From the NCBI RefSeq assembly GCF_036417845.1, contig NC_089980.1, positions 133,264,516 to 133,328,515 of the forward strand: DNA of 64,000 bases, in the 5' to 3' direction. The translations under genes were made by a program, and so were the position numbers. The notes beneath the pieces were generated by a model that did no database searches, was not told the origin of the DNA, and saw only the letters and a program-made list of their open reading frames with translations. This document shows positions 48,831 through 61,514 of this stretch, piece by piece. Position 1 is the stretch's first letter, and each line of letters starts with the position of its first letter. The stretch is from Apteryx mantelli (taxonomy: Eukaryota > Chordata > Aves > Apterygiformes > Apterygidae).

Positions 48831-50509
48831 AATTGGCAACTGCCCACATACATGGAGCCACTGTGTAGGAATCCATAATTAATGTCACATTTGCTCTACC
48901 ATCAGTCTAGACACATTTGTCTAAACTATTGTTTTTAAAAAAGAAATAAAAATATAAAAAAAAGTCAGTCCCCAACACACAGGGAGTAGAGAGTAAATAA
49001 AGCCTGGCAGGCTCTTTTGCCTTTGATCACTTTTGCTACATTCCTAGTTGTCTTCTGTAAGGCTTAGACACAGATTTGCAGAAAGTGATTTCCTTTACCC
49101 TCTTTGGCCTTAGACTTACCCTGTGTTAGCTGGCATCGCACAAGCAAAAATGAAGTTGAATAGAGTGGCCACAGCATTTAAACAGAGCTGTGCTGTGTGT
49201 TATTTGTGCACCTTTTGCTACTGTTTTATTTTGAGGTAATTTTCCTCAACCTGCAAATGTCCAGAAGAGCACAGGAATAGCTTCACATAACTTTAAAGTC
49301 TAGTTATTTGTGAACTGCCGCACTGAAGGAATAATATTATGGGGCACTTTTGGACTAGAAGTAAATCGTTAAACATCCAGTTGAAAGCTCAGGGAAAATT
49401 TCGCTAGGTGGGATACTGATTTGATATCTTGCTTCATGGCAAATTAGGGTTTGCTCTTTTAAAACACTAGTGAAGATGACTATATTATTTCTCAATATAT
49501 GATACTATTTTCTAACAAAAAAGAGAAATCTTTCTTTCTCTCTTTTCCCATATTGATAGTTACAGCTTATGATTAAATCTTTCTTTGATGGGACCCAGAT
49601 AAACTGAACAACTTCTACTATTTTCCAGATGTTTTCCAGAACTCCATTCATTCACAGTGTCATTTTTTGAATTTAAATAAAATAATTTGAATTTTAATTC
49701 AACATAATTTTTGGAGAACATGCAAAATGTCTTATTACTGGTCTTGTCAATGGCCTAGGAAAGGCAGTGGAATTTCCTCAAGCCATGGTGTCATGCTTTA
49801 GAGATTATCCGCCCTGACCATCGTGTCCTTGTTAGAATTACTGACCAGGCACTAACAAGGCAGTGTTCGCAGGCGCTGAAAATCGATTGTCTGAACTGTT
49901 AAATGGTTTTCATGGTCCCTGGTATGCTTTTGCTTCAAGGCAATGAGTGCCCAAATAATTCCTGCCTATGGTATGGGGATCAGCATGGATAAGGGACTGA
50001 CTCCAGCAGTCAGTGTGGATGTGGACACCCCGTTTTAGAGGCTAAACAAGCATGATAATTTGGATGTGGGGCATTTGATGTCAGGCAGCTACAGAACCGC
50101 AAAACAGGTCCTGACACTGGTTAGTTTACTAGTCTAGGTGTAGCCAGGAGACAGCCTGCTGTCCTGTAAGCTTGGCATTCAATGTTTTGGGTCTTGATTG
50201 TATGACCTTACATTTAACTTTAATAAAAACACATAGATGGGCTTCTTCTCATTGAGCTTCAGTTCTCTAAAGCTGTGTGGCTAGCTTAAATTACTCATCG
50301 TTGTTTCCTTAGTAGCTGGTGGAGAATGACAGCCCTCTTCTGGAGGGCAGTTTGCCCCATCTATTATTTTAGGCTTGTCTCTTAGGATGGAGTAATGGAC
50401 CCTGCGACCCCCATTCCTCTCCGTCAGTTACAAGAAGAAGCTAGGCGGTTAACTTAGAAATGGCTGCAATTCATAAATTCGGGTATTTACAGGTGTAGAT
50501 ACGTAGCTG

Positions 50510-50770
50510 TGAACTAGATGTCTTGATAGACAATGAAAATCTGATCAATAGACTCAGTGGAGTCTGGGGCGCAGCTCTGGCTGGATGTAGGTGTCTACAG
50601 AAAGATGAATCTTTCTAAAAGCCATTGACTGTTAGGACTATATCTCCACTGACTATAACAGGGGTCGGGATGCCTAGCATACATGCAGACACGCATCTTG
50701 ACCACCTAGGGCATGATTAATGCCCCCCTAGATGTCTAACTTATAAATAAGCCATTTAGGTGAGGATTCC
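50510..50770. repeat. Ancient dispersed repeat with 'taggtgtct' words
   Basis: 'gatgtaggtgtctacagaaa' (50585) and 'gatgtctaacttataaataa' (50730) are shared in style with the repeats at 13500, 14545 and 16085. Not assigned to a named family. Confidence 0.4.
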
Positions 50771-53700
50771 CAACTATTAAACTGATCTGTAACTGACCTA
50801 ATCTCTCTGGAGAAATGACCTATGCTCACTGCTGTAACTGTCTGCTGTACCAAACTCCATGTAATCTGCAAATTTTGCCTGCAGTGAATTTTTTTTTCCA
50901 AGATAGATGAGTTAGAATGACCTCAAGTCTATTCTTTAGAGCTCATATCTGCCTATTTATAACATTGCAAAGTTCCTATTAACATGATATCACCACAGAA
51001 ACCTTCTAACTGGGGGCAGAGAAGAGCTGGCTTTCACTTTTAATGCCTCCAAGCATTTATGCCACCTTCATTCAGAAAGTTTCTGAGCATTTAACAAAGG
51101 ACACAAACAATGAACCATGATAGTTTATATATTTAATTTCTCTAATTTCACTCTTACTGCTACCAAGATGACTATCATCAATAGTAAATCAAGCTCTAGA
51201 AAGCTCTCCACACAGGCCTAAATATACTCTCATTGGCATAAATGGTAAAAATATTACTGAATTTAAGGGGAAAGAGATACACTAGCATCAAATGTCTTGG
51301 AAAAAAACTGACTTAATGTGACTATAAGGTAAATAATGTAAAATTAGGGGGAATTCTGTCATAAGCAAAGTTTGTACACAGTTTGCATGAAAAAAGTTTT
51401 TTGTTTCACTGAGTGCTGACAACCCTCATAGGTTTCAGTCTAAATGCATGGGATATAGAAAAGAAGCAAGTTTAACATAAATTTTAACAAGCAGAGAGAG
51501 TAAGGAAGAAAATCAGGAGAGTGAACTAACGGCAAGAAGCATAGTGTGTAGCGATAACATTTTCCTGATGCAAGTAGCCATAACACCAAGATCACGCCTA
51601 AAACTCGGGTGCAAAAATGAGGCTCAGTTGGGTAAGATTAGGTTTTGCCTTCTAAAGACATTTTGATAAAAGCAGTCATTCAGTCTTTCCATTCAAAATT
51701 TGTATTTTGATTTAAGAGCTCAGAAGATTACTCTAGACTCAGACTGTTCACAGACTTTTGGGGGGCAGCGCAAGGCATTTTCATGAAAAAAAAAGCACAT
51801 CTTGAAGGTGGGCTCAGTATCATATAACTGTTGCAAGCATGTGTTTGGTATCCCTTTTATACCATATCGCTATGAACCAAACTCAGAGAGAGAGCTGAAA
51901 GGCCAGGGAGTGTCTTCAGAAGCTCAGTGCCCCACAGATTTACAAATGTACACCGCTTTCCCTCTTCTAGGCACGTAAACATCTCCCCGGTCTCCTCCCT
52001 CGCTCGCACACATACGCACTAGGCGCCCTCTCCCTTTCCCTGAATCAGCATCAGCGAGGAAACAATGACCTGCAAGTTGGTTGAGGCATGAGACATGCAA
52101 TTAGTAGTGAAATACAAACCAGCTGGTGCAACTGAATAGCTGTTATTCTGAGCACATGAACCTGAAAAGATACTGTTTATTTTATAAGACAAACAAAATT
52201 TCCCTGCTGTTTGATCTAAAAGAGCATCTACCATTGGGAGCTGTCCGGTTTCATTTAGTCATTCTGGTGCCAGAGCCAACTGTGCAGGAGTTATAAACAA
52301 AGAGCAGAAAGTATCACTTCCCATGTTAATTTGACAGTAAACAGTACTAATTTGACTGTGCAGCTGTTTATTGATACCAAAAACCCCCCAACAATTCAAT
52401 ACAGAAAACAGTAGCCAGTGTACTGGGACTGCACAGTTTATTAAACTCAAGGAGCCAGAGTAGCCACAATCTCTTGTTGCAAAGCACACATCAGGAGGTA
52501 CTGTGATTTGTGGCTTTTCCCCTGCAACAGGGCAAGCTATAGAAATTCATTACTTAGTTCAAGATGAGGATTTTTTTTTTTTCCCCAAGGATCTCTTGGA
52601 GACGGTATTTCTAGAAACATTTCTTATTAGCCTCTCTCTGGTCCCTGTAAGGCCAATGAAAGAATTACCATTTACTTTTTTAGAGTCTGCTTAAGTAGCT
52701 TGCAATATCTTGACACAGAAAATAGGTCTTATGTGTTTAACTATAAGACATTCTCAGTACTAAAATAGATGAAATGTCATATTGTATAAAATGGAGAATG
52801 GCAATGTTTGTGCAGAAAAAATGAAGTTGACTCTGAAGTTGCTCTGATATTGTTGTGAGATAAAAATAGTCAAGAGGAATCAACCACAGGTATATTGATT
52901 TGCTTATATAAACACGTACATTGGGGTTGGTAGGATTCAGACTACGGTCTTCACAAAGACCTGGGAAGGATGTCCTTAGACTGTATAATGTAAGGACCTT
53001 AAGGGTCCCTTCATTCTTCAGCTGTTTCCTTGCTATATTCCCCCCTATTTAACAAACTACTTCCAGGAGGATTTTAATCTCGTGCTGAGATGCTGAATCA
53101 TCTGCTCCATACAATATTCCCAAGTTTCTTGTTTGAATTGTAATAAAATGGTGGCATTAGACTAGCAATCAGCACATGCTTTCTCTTAGTTTTTAAACAC
53201 TTCTCCAAGCATTTATTAATTTAAGCTTCATGCTTGAAAGGTTCAAAGGGTTGTCTGAAAGCTGCTGAGAGATGGATTTGGGGGCCTGCACTATGCTGTT
53301 ACTGTATGCTACTTTATGTGCACTACACTACTAGTTTCTTGAGCTTACCAGTTCACAAACAACTCTACATGTTCTTATGTGCTGCGAAAAAACTGAGTGC
53401 TCCTTGCAGCCTCTCTTCTGTACTTTTGAGGGCAAAAGTAAGAGAATCACAGAAAGATTTGTAGTTCTAAAGAGGACAAACAAGGATAAAGGATTGTACT
53501 TTTTCCCCTTGGTCCAGACTAGTGAGGGACATGGATCAGTATTCCCTGTTTTGCTTGCAATCCATGGACTTGGTTGGAAGACAAGGGTCATGTAGGAGAA
53601 CAAGAAGTTATTCCCATAAAATTTCAAGAAGAGGTCAAGCTCTGCAAGCTTCATTCAGATGACAGGGATAACAAATGGGGTAGAGAAGTCCCAAAGCAGC

Positions 53701-54862
53701 GCCTGGCCTCTAATTTTGTGCCTTGTTTCCTGGTTTTGAAGATATGAGTGGATCAAAGTGGACCCAGAGGACAGCACTGGATGTAACACTTTGGGTCCAG
53801 ACATCAATGGCAGGGGTTCTGGGCCCTGTGGTTCATTGCAGCTACATCTCTTTCCTAGGGTAAAATAAATAAGATATTAAAGTGTATCAATCCACCAAAA
53901 TCTTTTTAGTAGGTATATTGGCATTTGCCTTTGGTTTGCATCAATGAGTGGTGAAGCTGTGATATGTCGGATAGGCCAATCTTTTATCTTTCTGCCCCAT
54001 GTTGCACTTTGCTATGGAATGAATTTTCCTAGTTCTTACTAGCAACCTTTCCAAAGCAGACATACTCCAATAGCTTGACTATGTTGTCATAACCCTTTCT
54101 TAATATTAGGTGTTTTGGTCCTTGAAGACTATGGGGAGAGGACAGGAGGGTCACAGTGCATCATGCCAGGGTCGTGCTTCATGACGGGTCCGTGGGGCAG
54201 AAAAGGTGCCTTCTGGTGAATGTAAGGAGACTGCTCATGGATGTCTGCAGTCTGGGAGGGGACCCAGGCTGCTGGCTGTGCTTGGGGTGCATGGGTGGGC
54301 TGAGAATCACTTTTCTGTTAGCAGCGGTGGCTGTGGGAGCTGCAATACCAGGCCATCACTGCAGGGCATGCTGGGATGGCAGCAGTCTTGCAGCAAGGCA
54401 AGCTGGTAAGGTGGGGTTGACTGCGGAGGCTGTGGAAGAAGCACCAGGATCACAGAAACACAGGATCACAGAATGGTTGGGGTTGGAAGAGACTTTTAAA
54501 GACCATCTAGTCCAACCCCCTGGCTCAAGTAGGGTCACCTAGAGCAGGTGGCACAGGACCACGTCCAGTCAGGTTTTGAATATCTCCCAGGATGGAGACT
54601 CCACAATCTCTCTGGGCAATCTGTTCCAATGCTCAGACACCTTCACAGTAAAAAAGTTTCTTATGTTCAGACGGACCTTCCTGTGTTCCATCCAAAAAGT
54701 TCCCCCTCAGTTCTCTTCTCCGGGCTGCACAGTCCCAGCTCGCTCAGTCTAGGCCCTTAATCATCTTAGTGGCCCCTTGCTGAACTCGCTCCAGTAGCTC
54801 CATGTCTCTCTTGTATTGGGGAGCTCAGAGCTGGACCCAGCACTCCGGTGTTGCCTCGCACA

Positions 54863-55663
54863 TTAGTGGCTCATGGTGAACTTGCTGTCCACCAGGACTC
54901 CCAGGTCCTTCTCAGCAGAGCTGCTTTCCAGCAGGTCAACCCCCAACCTGTACTGCTGCATGGGGTTATTCCTCCCCAGGTGCAGGACCCTGCACTTCCC
55001 TTTATTGAATTTCATGAGGTTCCTCTCTGCCCACCTCTCCAGCCTGTCCAGGTCTCTCTGAATGGCAGCACAGCCCTCTGGCGTATCAGCCACTCCTCCC
55101 AGTTTTGTATCATCAGCAAACTTGCTGAGGATGCACTCTGTGCCTTCATCCAGGTCATTGATGAAGAAGTTGAACAAGACTGGACCCAGTACTGACCCCT
55201 GGGGGACACCGCTAGCTACAGGCCACCAACTAGACTCTGTGCCGCTGAGCACAACCCTCTGAGCTCTGCCATTCAGCCAGTTCTCAATCCACCTCACTGT
55301 CCACTCATCCAGCCCACACTTCCTGAGCTTGTCTATGAGGATGTTACGGGAGACAGTGTCGAAAGCCTTGCTGAAGTCAAGGTAGACAACATCCACTGCT
55401 CTCCCCTCATCTACCCAGCCAGTCATTCCATCAGAGAAGGCTATCAGGTTGGTTAAGCATGATTTCCCCTTGGTGAATCCATGCTGACTACTCCTCATCA
55501 CCTTCTTGTCCTTCATGCACTTGGCAATGGTATCCAGGATGAGCTGCTCCATCACCTTTCCAGGGATGGAGGTGAGGCTGACTGGCCTGTAGTTCCCTGG
55601 GTCTTCCTTCTTGCCCTTTTTGAAGACTGGAGTGACATTTGCTTTCTTCCAGTCCTCAGGCAC
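54863..55663 (-). pseudogene. CR1 ORF2 reverse-transcriptase segment (defective)
   Basis: An open segment of 266 codons encodes the core of a LINE reverse transcriptase, the enzyme that copies the element RNA at a nicked target site. Visible motifs in order are [17 protein letters not shown] (RT block 1, about residue 24), [13 protein letters not shown] (about 92, first catalytic aspartate), [11 protein letters not shown] (about 151) and [10 protein letters not shown] with the FADD catalytic pair at about 182-185. [13 protein letters not shown] closes the segment, and a stop plus deletion then remove the rest. The first codon, GTG at 55661-55663, is only where the open run begins; in-frame stops at 55673-55678 interrupt the upstream CR1 frame. 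The catalytic residues are intact in this stretch but the protein as a whole is broken. Confidence 0.9.
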
Positions 55664-55780
55664 CTCTCCTGATCACTATAACCACTCAAAGATGATTGTG
55701 AGTGGCCCTGAAGTGACATTGGCTAGCTCCCTCAGCACTCGTAGATGCATCTCATCAGAGTCCATGAACTTGTGTATGTC

Positions 55781-56059
55781 CTATTTGTTTAAGTGATCTG
55801 TAAACTGATCCTCCTTGACCAGGGGAAAGTCTTCCTTTCTCCAGACTTTCTCTCTTGTCTCCAGGGTCTGGGGTTCCTGAGGGCTGGTCTTACCAGTAAA
55901 GACTGAAGCAAAGAAAGCATCCAGTATCTCTTCCTTCTTTGTATCCTTTGTCACCAGGGCCCCTGCCCCATTCAGTAGTGGGTCCACGTTTCCCCTGCTT
56001 TTCCTTTTGTTGCTGATGTATTTATAGAAGCCGTTCTTATTGTCCTTGACACCCCTCAC
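55781..56059 (-). pseudogene. CR1 ORF2 upstream segment (defective)
   Basis: This open segment lies in the same frame as the RT segment downstream and encodes the linker between endonuclease and RT domains. Recognisable wording is NKNGFYKYISNKRKSRGN (about residue 7), AFFASVFTGKTS (about residue 48) and QFTDHLNK before the stop at 55781-55783. In typical CR1 copies the next codon after LNK is a hydrophobic residue, so the stop looks like a point mutation. The two segments together show an element that cannot produce a whole protein. Confidence 0.85.
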
Positions 56060-56499
56060 CAGATTAAACTCCAGATGGACCTTGGCCTTCCTAGCCCCAT
56101 CTCTGCATACTCAGACAACGTCCCTATATTTCTCCCACGTTACCTGTCCCTGCTTCCACCTTCTGTATAATTCCTTCTTCTGTTTGAGTTTTGCCAGGAG
56201 CTCATCCATACAGGTCTCCTGCCCCCTTTGCTTGACTTCTGGCTTATTGGGATGGACTGTTCTTGAGCTTGGAGGAGGTATCCTTGAATATCAATCAGTT
56301 TTCTTGGATTTTTCTTCCCTCTAGGGCCCTATCCCATTGGATTCTTCCAAGCAGATACCTGAAAAGGCCAAAGTCTGCTCTCCTGAAGTCCAGGGTTGTG
56401 ATCCTGCTTTTTGCCTAGCTGCCTCCTCTCAGGATCTTGAAGGATTACCATCTGAGGATACTTCCAACCTTCCTTCATTTTTATTTGTGGTTTTGGCCT

Positions 56500-59400
56500 G
56501 GAGCTACCAGACCCTAGTGGAGATTTTTTGTCACCTCGAGCAGTGAGGAAGAGATTCTAGGGAGATGCTATCCTGTTGGTTTTGTTTTCTCAAGAGTATT
56601 GTAGACACAGCATTTTTTTGTGGCCACAGACCCACAACACAGCAGCAGGGTGTAATGTTAGTGTCCTCAGCCAGAGAATACTCAACCTACATCAACAACA
56701 TATACACAAGGAAGCAAAATGGACTGTTACATCTGAGACATGACAGTAATAGCAACAAATTTAAGACATTTTTTTGTACGATTTGCATGATTTTTAGTAA
56801 GAGCTTTTTGCTTTTGCCTTTTCTCTTACTTATTTTGTTACTGCTTCCTTGGAGAGAAGACTGATGCTATATCAGCCTTTTGGACATAGGATTGTTTTAA
56901 AGATTTTAATGAAAAGCTTGGAAGTATTCATACCACTTGATTATGCCAAGTTTTGATTGGATCACTCTCACTTGGCAGAGATGGTGATATTAGCTTTGAA
57001 TTTTTAAAAAATCACTGTTGTCCGATTTTCAAGGTCAACATTTTGATAAATAAAAGTATGTGTATGGTTTTCACTGCACTGAAAGGGAATTTAAATGCAT
57101 GTGTAATAAATACCCTCCTGTGCTTTGAAGCTTTAAGGTGTAACAGATAGAGAGCTGCAATCTGCTTTCCGCCACATACAAGCACAAACATGCTGAATTC
57201 AGAAGGGTAATATGGGTGTAACAGCGGAAACACTATGACTCCATTTACTTTGTTTGAGTTTTTGAAAGAAATTGAAAGAAAAAAGTATTTAATGTCCATA
57301 TTTTTCACCCCAAAGTATAAATAAAGAGCCAAGTCTTTGAAACAAAATCCTGACAGTCTTGTTGACTCTCACTGAATACAAAATAAACGGCTGCGCAAGT
57401 CTGATCTGTGATTTGTTGTTCATCATATTTAGCTGCTGAGGTGAATGGTGCTGGGTTGTGCTGGGTCAGGATATTACAGTGCCACCCCTTGTTGCACAGC
57501 TGAGGAACGCTGCCAGTGCTCAGGGTGGTGGTGTGCTTGCAAACAGGTAGGCACGCACTGCATATTGCACACACCATGGATGTGGTTGCAATAGTAGTTC
57601 AAGCACTGCATACTCTACAGAGTTGTTCTGCCAAGCAAGCTGTAAGACGTCTTCTCTTGACTGGATTCTGCCAAGCTTGTCTTAGCTGGAAAGTACCTTC
57701 CCTCCTCTTCTAGGGTTCATACTTAGAGGGCACCACCACTAGTGGTGCCCAGCGATGGATCCTGTGCAAAAGTAGATCATGAGGTGGCATCAGCCCATTC
57801 TTTCTTTTTTTTGAATGTTTAGTCTATCTGTGTTTGTTTTTGTGTTTTCCTCACATGATACCGCAGCTTGAATGAGGGACCTTATGTCTGAAAGGCAGAA
57901 CATTGCCTACAGCCAACAGCTAGCCCCATGCCGCTTATTTGCTGCTCCCAGTTTGCATATGTCCTCATAGCTGCATGACTGGGATTAGGAACAGTAACAG
58001 GAAAGCCAATGAGTGGCCAAGCCAGTGGTCTAGCAGCATATCTGCCTAAAGCAATTGTGGAGCCCAATTAATGATAGCAAGCCAGAAAGAACGCTCTAGC
58101 ACTGCTCTTCAGCAGTCACAGAGCCCTCACACATCCCTTTCCGCTCATTTTCCTTCTGTGTACATTGGCCTGTCTGTTGGCTCCAGATACGAAGCCCCAT
58201 GCTTGGACTTGGTGAACCTGGCTTGGGTTTGGCTCTCTCTCCAAGCTTTCATAGGAGCCAAGGCCTATTAACTTGAGCATTTACATGACTATGGTCTCAA
58301 AGATCTCTGCAAACAATAAATTACATGTTTTCTAATCCTGTTGTTGTCCTGGCTTCAGAACCCAAGTTGCAGGTTTCTAGTGTTCCTGTAGATGGCAACT
58401 GCAGGAGAGTTGTCCCTAACTCTAAACTAACATCTAAACTGTGAAGTTTAAGCTTCAGGGAGCCAGAAGCAGGAAAGGTCCTCCCAGTTGAGACTAATTG
58501 GATCCATGCTCTGATATCCGTGCCTGTTTCCAAAAGGGTATAATGATTCCAGCCAGGCTGTTTGCTCAGTGTCAGTCTGAATTTAACTCCATGTTACTTC
58601 ATTTTATTTTAATTTGACATTATTTTTGTGTTTATTTTACCTAATAAGTGAATCATTTAACTATAAAAGACTCATTTTGGAGGGTTAAGGGTGGAATCTG
58701 GAATGGGTGAAGCTTGGAATAACCACTGACCTGCTCGATTATATTGGAGTAGGGCATGAGCAATGATGTCACATCAGGGATGCAAGCCAGACACGTAGGG
58801 GTGAACAGGCCTGCCATTCTCCCTTCGCTGCCATTGGAAATGTCAGTAGCATTGCCTGAAGGACAGGAAAGGTTGAGCTCATTACAAAGACACCCTGAAC
58901 TCTCCACCAATCAAAATGCTTTGACTTTATTGTTGCATTTTACTTTGAGGGACAGATTTTAAGAGAAAATTGATGGCACCTTTACCAGGAAAATACTGTA
59001 TCATTCAATCCACAGTATCATGATATAAATGAAAAATGGGATTATGAAGGTGACTTCTGATGAAACAAACCTCGTCCGAGGGATACATAATCTGTGATTC
59101 AAGAGGTACAAAACAAAACCAGGATCAGTTCTTTCTGAAAACCAGTCCCTTTTATCATGTCTTAGATTATCTTCCAAAATAAATTGTCATTTGACTTTGG
59201 GGTTCTTTAACAGTGAATTGAATTATTCCTGATTTACACTGTTGTGAAGGTATACTTTAATAAGAAATACTTTCATGTCTCCTGACTTCAAGGGAATTTG
59301 TTTCCTTTGTTGTCACTTGAGGTGGAGTTCTTATTGCTTTAGGAATCTGCAGTGAGGATATCTACATCTAAGATAGTCACTCCAGGCATCATTAATAAGC

Positions 59401-60000
59401 AAAGGAGCCAAAAGGATCTCTTGGGGATTGCTTCACTTGGATTATTTTTGCCGTATGCATTTGGGGGAGACATGCCATGACTTTAAAATGCAGCACTCCC
59501 TATTGACTCTAAAGAGTGTCCAGGGTAACTAGCTCTACGCAGAAGTCTACGTTTTAGATATCTACCTACGGTTGTCAGGGGAATTTGGTCCTTGTGGACC
59601 AAAAATGAAAAATGAAAAACAGCAAGCAAAAGCTGAGAAAATAGGCATTTCTCATAAAATCTCACGTTTTCATGGGAAAAATAAGAAAATTTGTTTTTCC
59701 ATATAAAAATGAAAAGATTTTTTTTGATGAAAATACTGATTTATCACATCCCCTATTTTTAGTTGAAAACCAGCTTCCACTGGGTTTATTAAAAAGAAGG
59801 TAATATACTAAAATATGTGGAATAACACATCTGGAGAGAGTGTGTGTGTGTGCACGCGCATGCATATGAAGTGGTAAAAAATCATGGAAAATAAGAGAAA
59901 GGAACCTGAACTTCTGTTCTCCAGAAAAAAAAAACCAAAACCATAGATGTAATAACAAATCAGTGGTGAAACAGTGTTTTCCACTCAATGCTTTAGTCCA
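56500..60000. other. AT-rich intergenic DNA
   Basis: No gene recognised. It contains a degraded palindromic remnant near 59210-59290 ('attattcctgatttacactg') and an alternating pyrimidine-purine run at 59840-59868. Short open frames, including a 106-codon minus frame at 57012-57332, have no recognisable domain. Confidence 0.55.
59840..59868. repeat. 29-base alternating purine-pyrimidine run (Z-DNA-prone)
   Basis: The run gtgtgtgtgtgt is continued by gcacgcgcatgcatatg without breaking purine-pyrimidine alternation. It is a short TG/CG microsatellite with Z-DNA potential. Confidence 0.9.
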
Positions 60001-60990
60001 AAAGGAACCCTGAGATGATGTGGTCTGACCCACTGTACATCGCAGATGGTTACAGTACAGAACACGTCCCCTGTCTTGGGTAACACATCTTGCCTGGCCA
60101 AAGCACGACTTTCATGTGACTACTTTCCAGAAAAGCATTCACTGTTGGTCTGAAGCTCCTGTGTATGGTCTGTGCTACTTATTTCTAGACATCATAGACT
60201 TTTGCATCCGGATGTGCTCAACCACCTGTCGTTCGACTGGGATGGGGTTACCAAATGATCCAAATCACTCTGTACTGTGTCTCTGTCTTCATTTATTGTT
60301 CAGCCACATGGAAAAATTGGTGTAATCTGAAAATTTTATTAGCAGCAATTTTTATATTTGTTTTCAGAACAATGGTCAAACTACTGATTAACATGGCACA
60401 TTATACCAATCCCTGAAGCATCCCAGTCGAAGCACTATATCCAAAATTAATTTCCTATTGACATTCCTATTTCTGAGATCTGTTAGCTAATCAGTTCTTA
60501 ATCCATTTAACATGCGTGCTATCGAAATTGTGCAGTACTTATGATTTAAGGAGAATGACGGCACAGTCAAGTGACCTTACAAAAGTCTACATATCTCGTA
60601 TATCTTGGCAGATGTTACTATAGGTCAAATTTAAAATTTCAGAATAGAATCAGGTTAATTTGAATGCAGTGAGTGGTATTAATTACACCTTATTCCTTAA
60701 TTCTTTATCTGTTGAATCACTTTTCTGCATTTCTTTCATTTTGCCCTGTATTAAAGTCCAGTCAGGCTTAGCTATCTGGTTAGCTATCTGCATCATCTCA
60801 CTTTTCGGTCTTGAGAAATTGCACATCAGTTTCGTTCACATCTTCTGGAATTCTCCTGAAATCCTAAGGTGCATTAAAAACAGGTATCAGCTTGCCAAAA
60901 ATCTCTTTCAGGCAGTTCTTAGATGCAAATTATCAAGATTTGTCAAATTAAAAAGTGTTTTTTCCTCATAGATGACCACTCCATGTTTCC
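60000..60990 (-). mobile_element. Large ancient CR1 LINE copy, antisense
   Basis: Along the plus strand, in order, are 'gatgtggtctgacccactgt' (60017), 'gtaatctgaaaattttatta' (60321), 'caatccctgaagcatcccag' (60407), 'agttcttaatccatttaaca' (60493) and 'gaattctcctgaaatcctaa' (60848). These match the complement of the RT region of old CR1 or related elements, with many indels. The order spans the 3' end and much of the RT domain. Since it is antisense and decayed it codes for nothing. Confidence 0.7.
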
Positions 60991-61345
60991 TGAAGGCAAT
61001 TAGGCTGGGACCTGGACTGTCTTTCTCCAGACCTACAGACCAACACCACCTGAGTTCAAGGACAATCTCTTTATACAGGCTTCGTACAAGACTTGACTAA
61101 AATCTTTAACTATCCATGATTTGCTGCTACCTATACGCAGCACTTTTTATCGTGTAGAAAGCTGACACAAGATCAATATATCTGAGGAATGAGTGACAAT
61201 GAGATTTTACCACCTGAAAGAAGCTGAACAAAAAAGCCAAGTAGCTGACTTGCACAATTCTATACCCTGGCCATTTTTATTCTCCTGACCTATCTCCTTC
61301 AAGCATTGATTACTGAAATCCTTTTGTAGGCAAAATAATTGTAGG

Positions 61346-61410
61346 AAAAATCCTGCCCTCATTAACATGGGTTCAAACCCACAGAAGCCATTAGGACTGG
61401 AATAGTCCAG
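61346..61410. repeat. Imperfect palindromic repeat
   Basis: 'atcctgccctcattaacatg' faces 'agaagccattaggactggaa' and the centre has 'gggttcaaaccc', itself a perfect 12-base palindrome. It joins the other palindromic copies. Confidence 0.55.
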
Positions 61411-61514
61411 CTGACTGCTAATTTTAGCCCTGTACTGGGGCTATGTTGCTCATGCAAAACATCATCAGTCAGATTTTGGAAAACCAAAACCAAATGTGAC
61501 TAATTTAAGAGAAG

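Larger units (their letters stand above)
40200..54440. other. Intergenic DNA, no recognised gene
   Basis: This stretch is moderately AT-rich. It contains a G12 tract, a trinucleotide microsatellite, an old CR1 end near 48.7 kb and a dispersed repeat near 50.5 kb, listed separately. A 196-codon minus-strand frame (41632-42222) and a 161-codon plus-strand frame (48397-48882) have no recognisable domain and look accidental. No tRNA, rRNA or other RNA gene was recognised. Confidence 0.6.
54446..56500 (-). mobile_element. CR1 LINE, 5'-truncated and internally deleted
   Basis: This is the youngest repeat in the window. The 3' end lies at the left: the plus strand has two 'ggatcacag' units near 54447-54470, the complement of the CR1 terminal short tandem repeat, then 'gaatggttggggttggaaga' and 'catctagtccaaccccctgg'. 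Reverse-transcriptase coding sequence follows on the minus strand up to about 56.05 kb. CR1-like text continues to about 56.5 kb, including 'gaagtccagggttgtgatcc' near 56385. A full-length CR1 is about 4.5 kb, so the 5' half is missing, which is usual for this family. The C-terminal part of ORF2 is shortened by deletions near 54.7-54.85 kb. The element is of the avian CR1 type and supports a bird genome. Confidence 0.92.

Noticed and set aside
48397..48882. 161-codon plus-strand open frame
   Set aside because: Its right end runs through an old CR1 3' end, so its coding look is inherited from repeat text or chance.
54848..55262. Plus-strand open frames across the CR1 (for example 115 codons)
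   Set aside because: They are antisense shadows of the CR1 reverse-transcriptase sequence.
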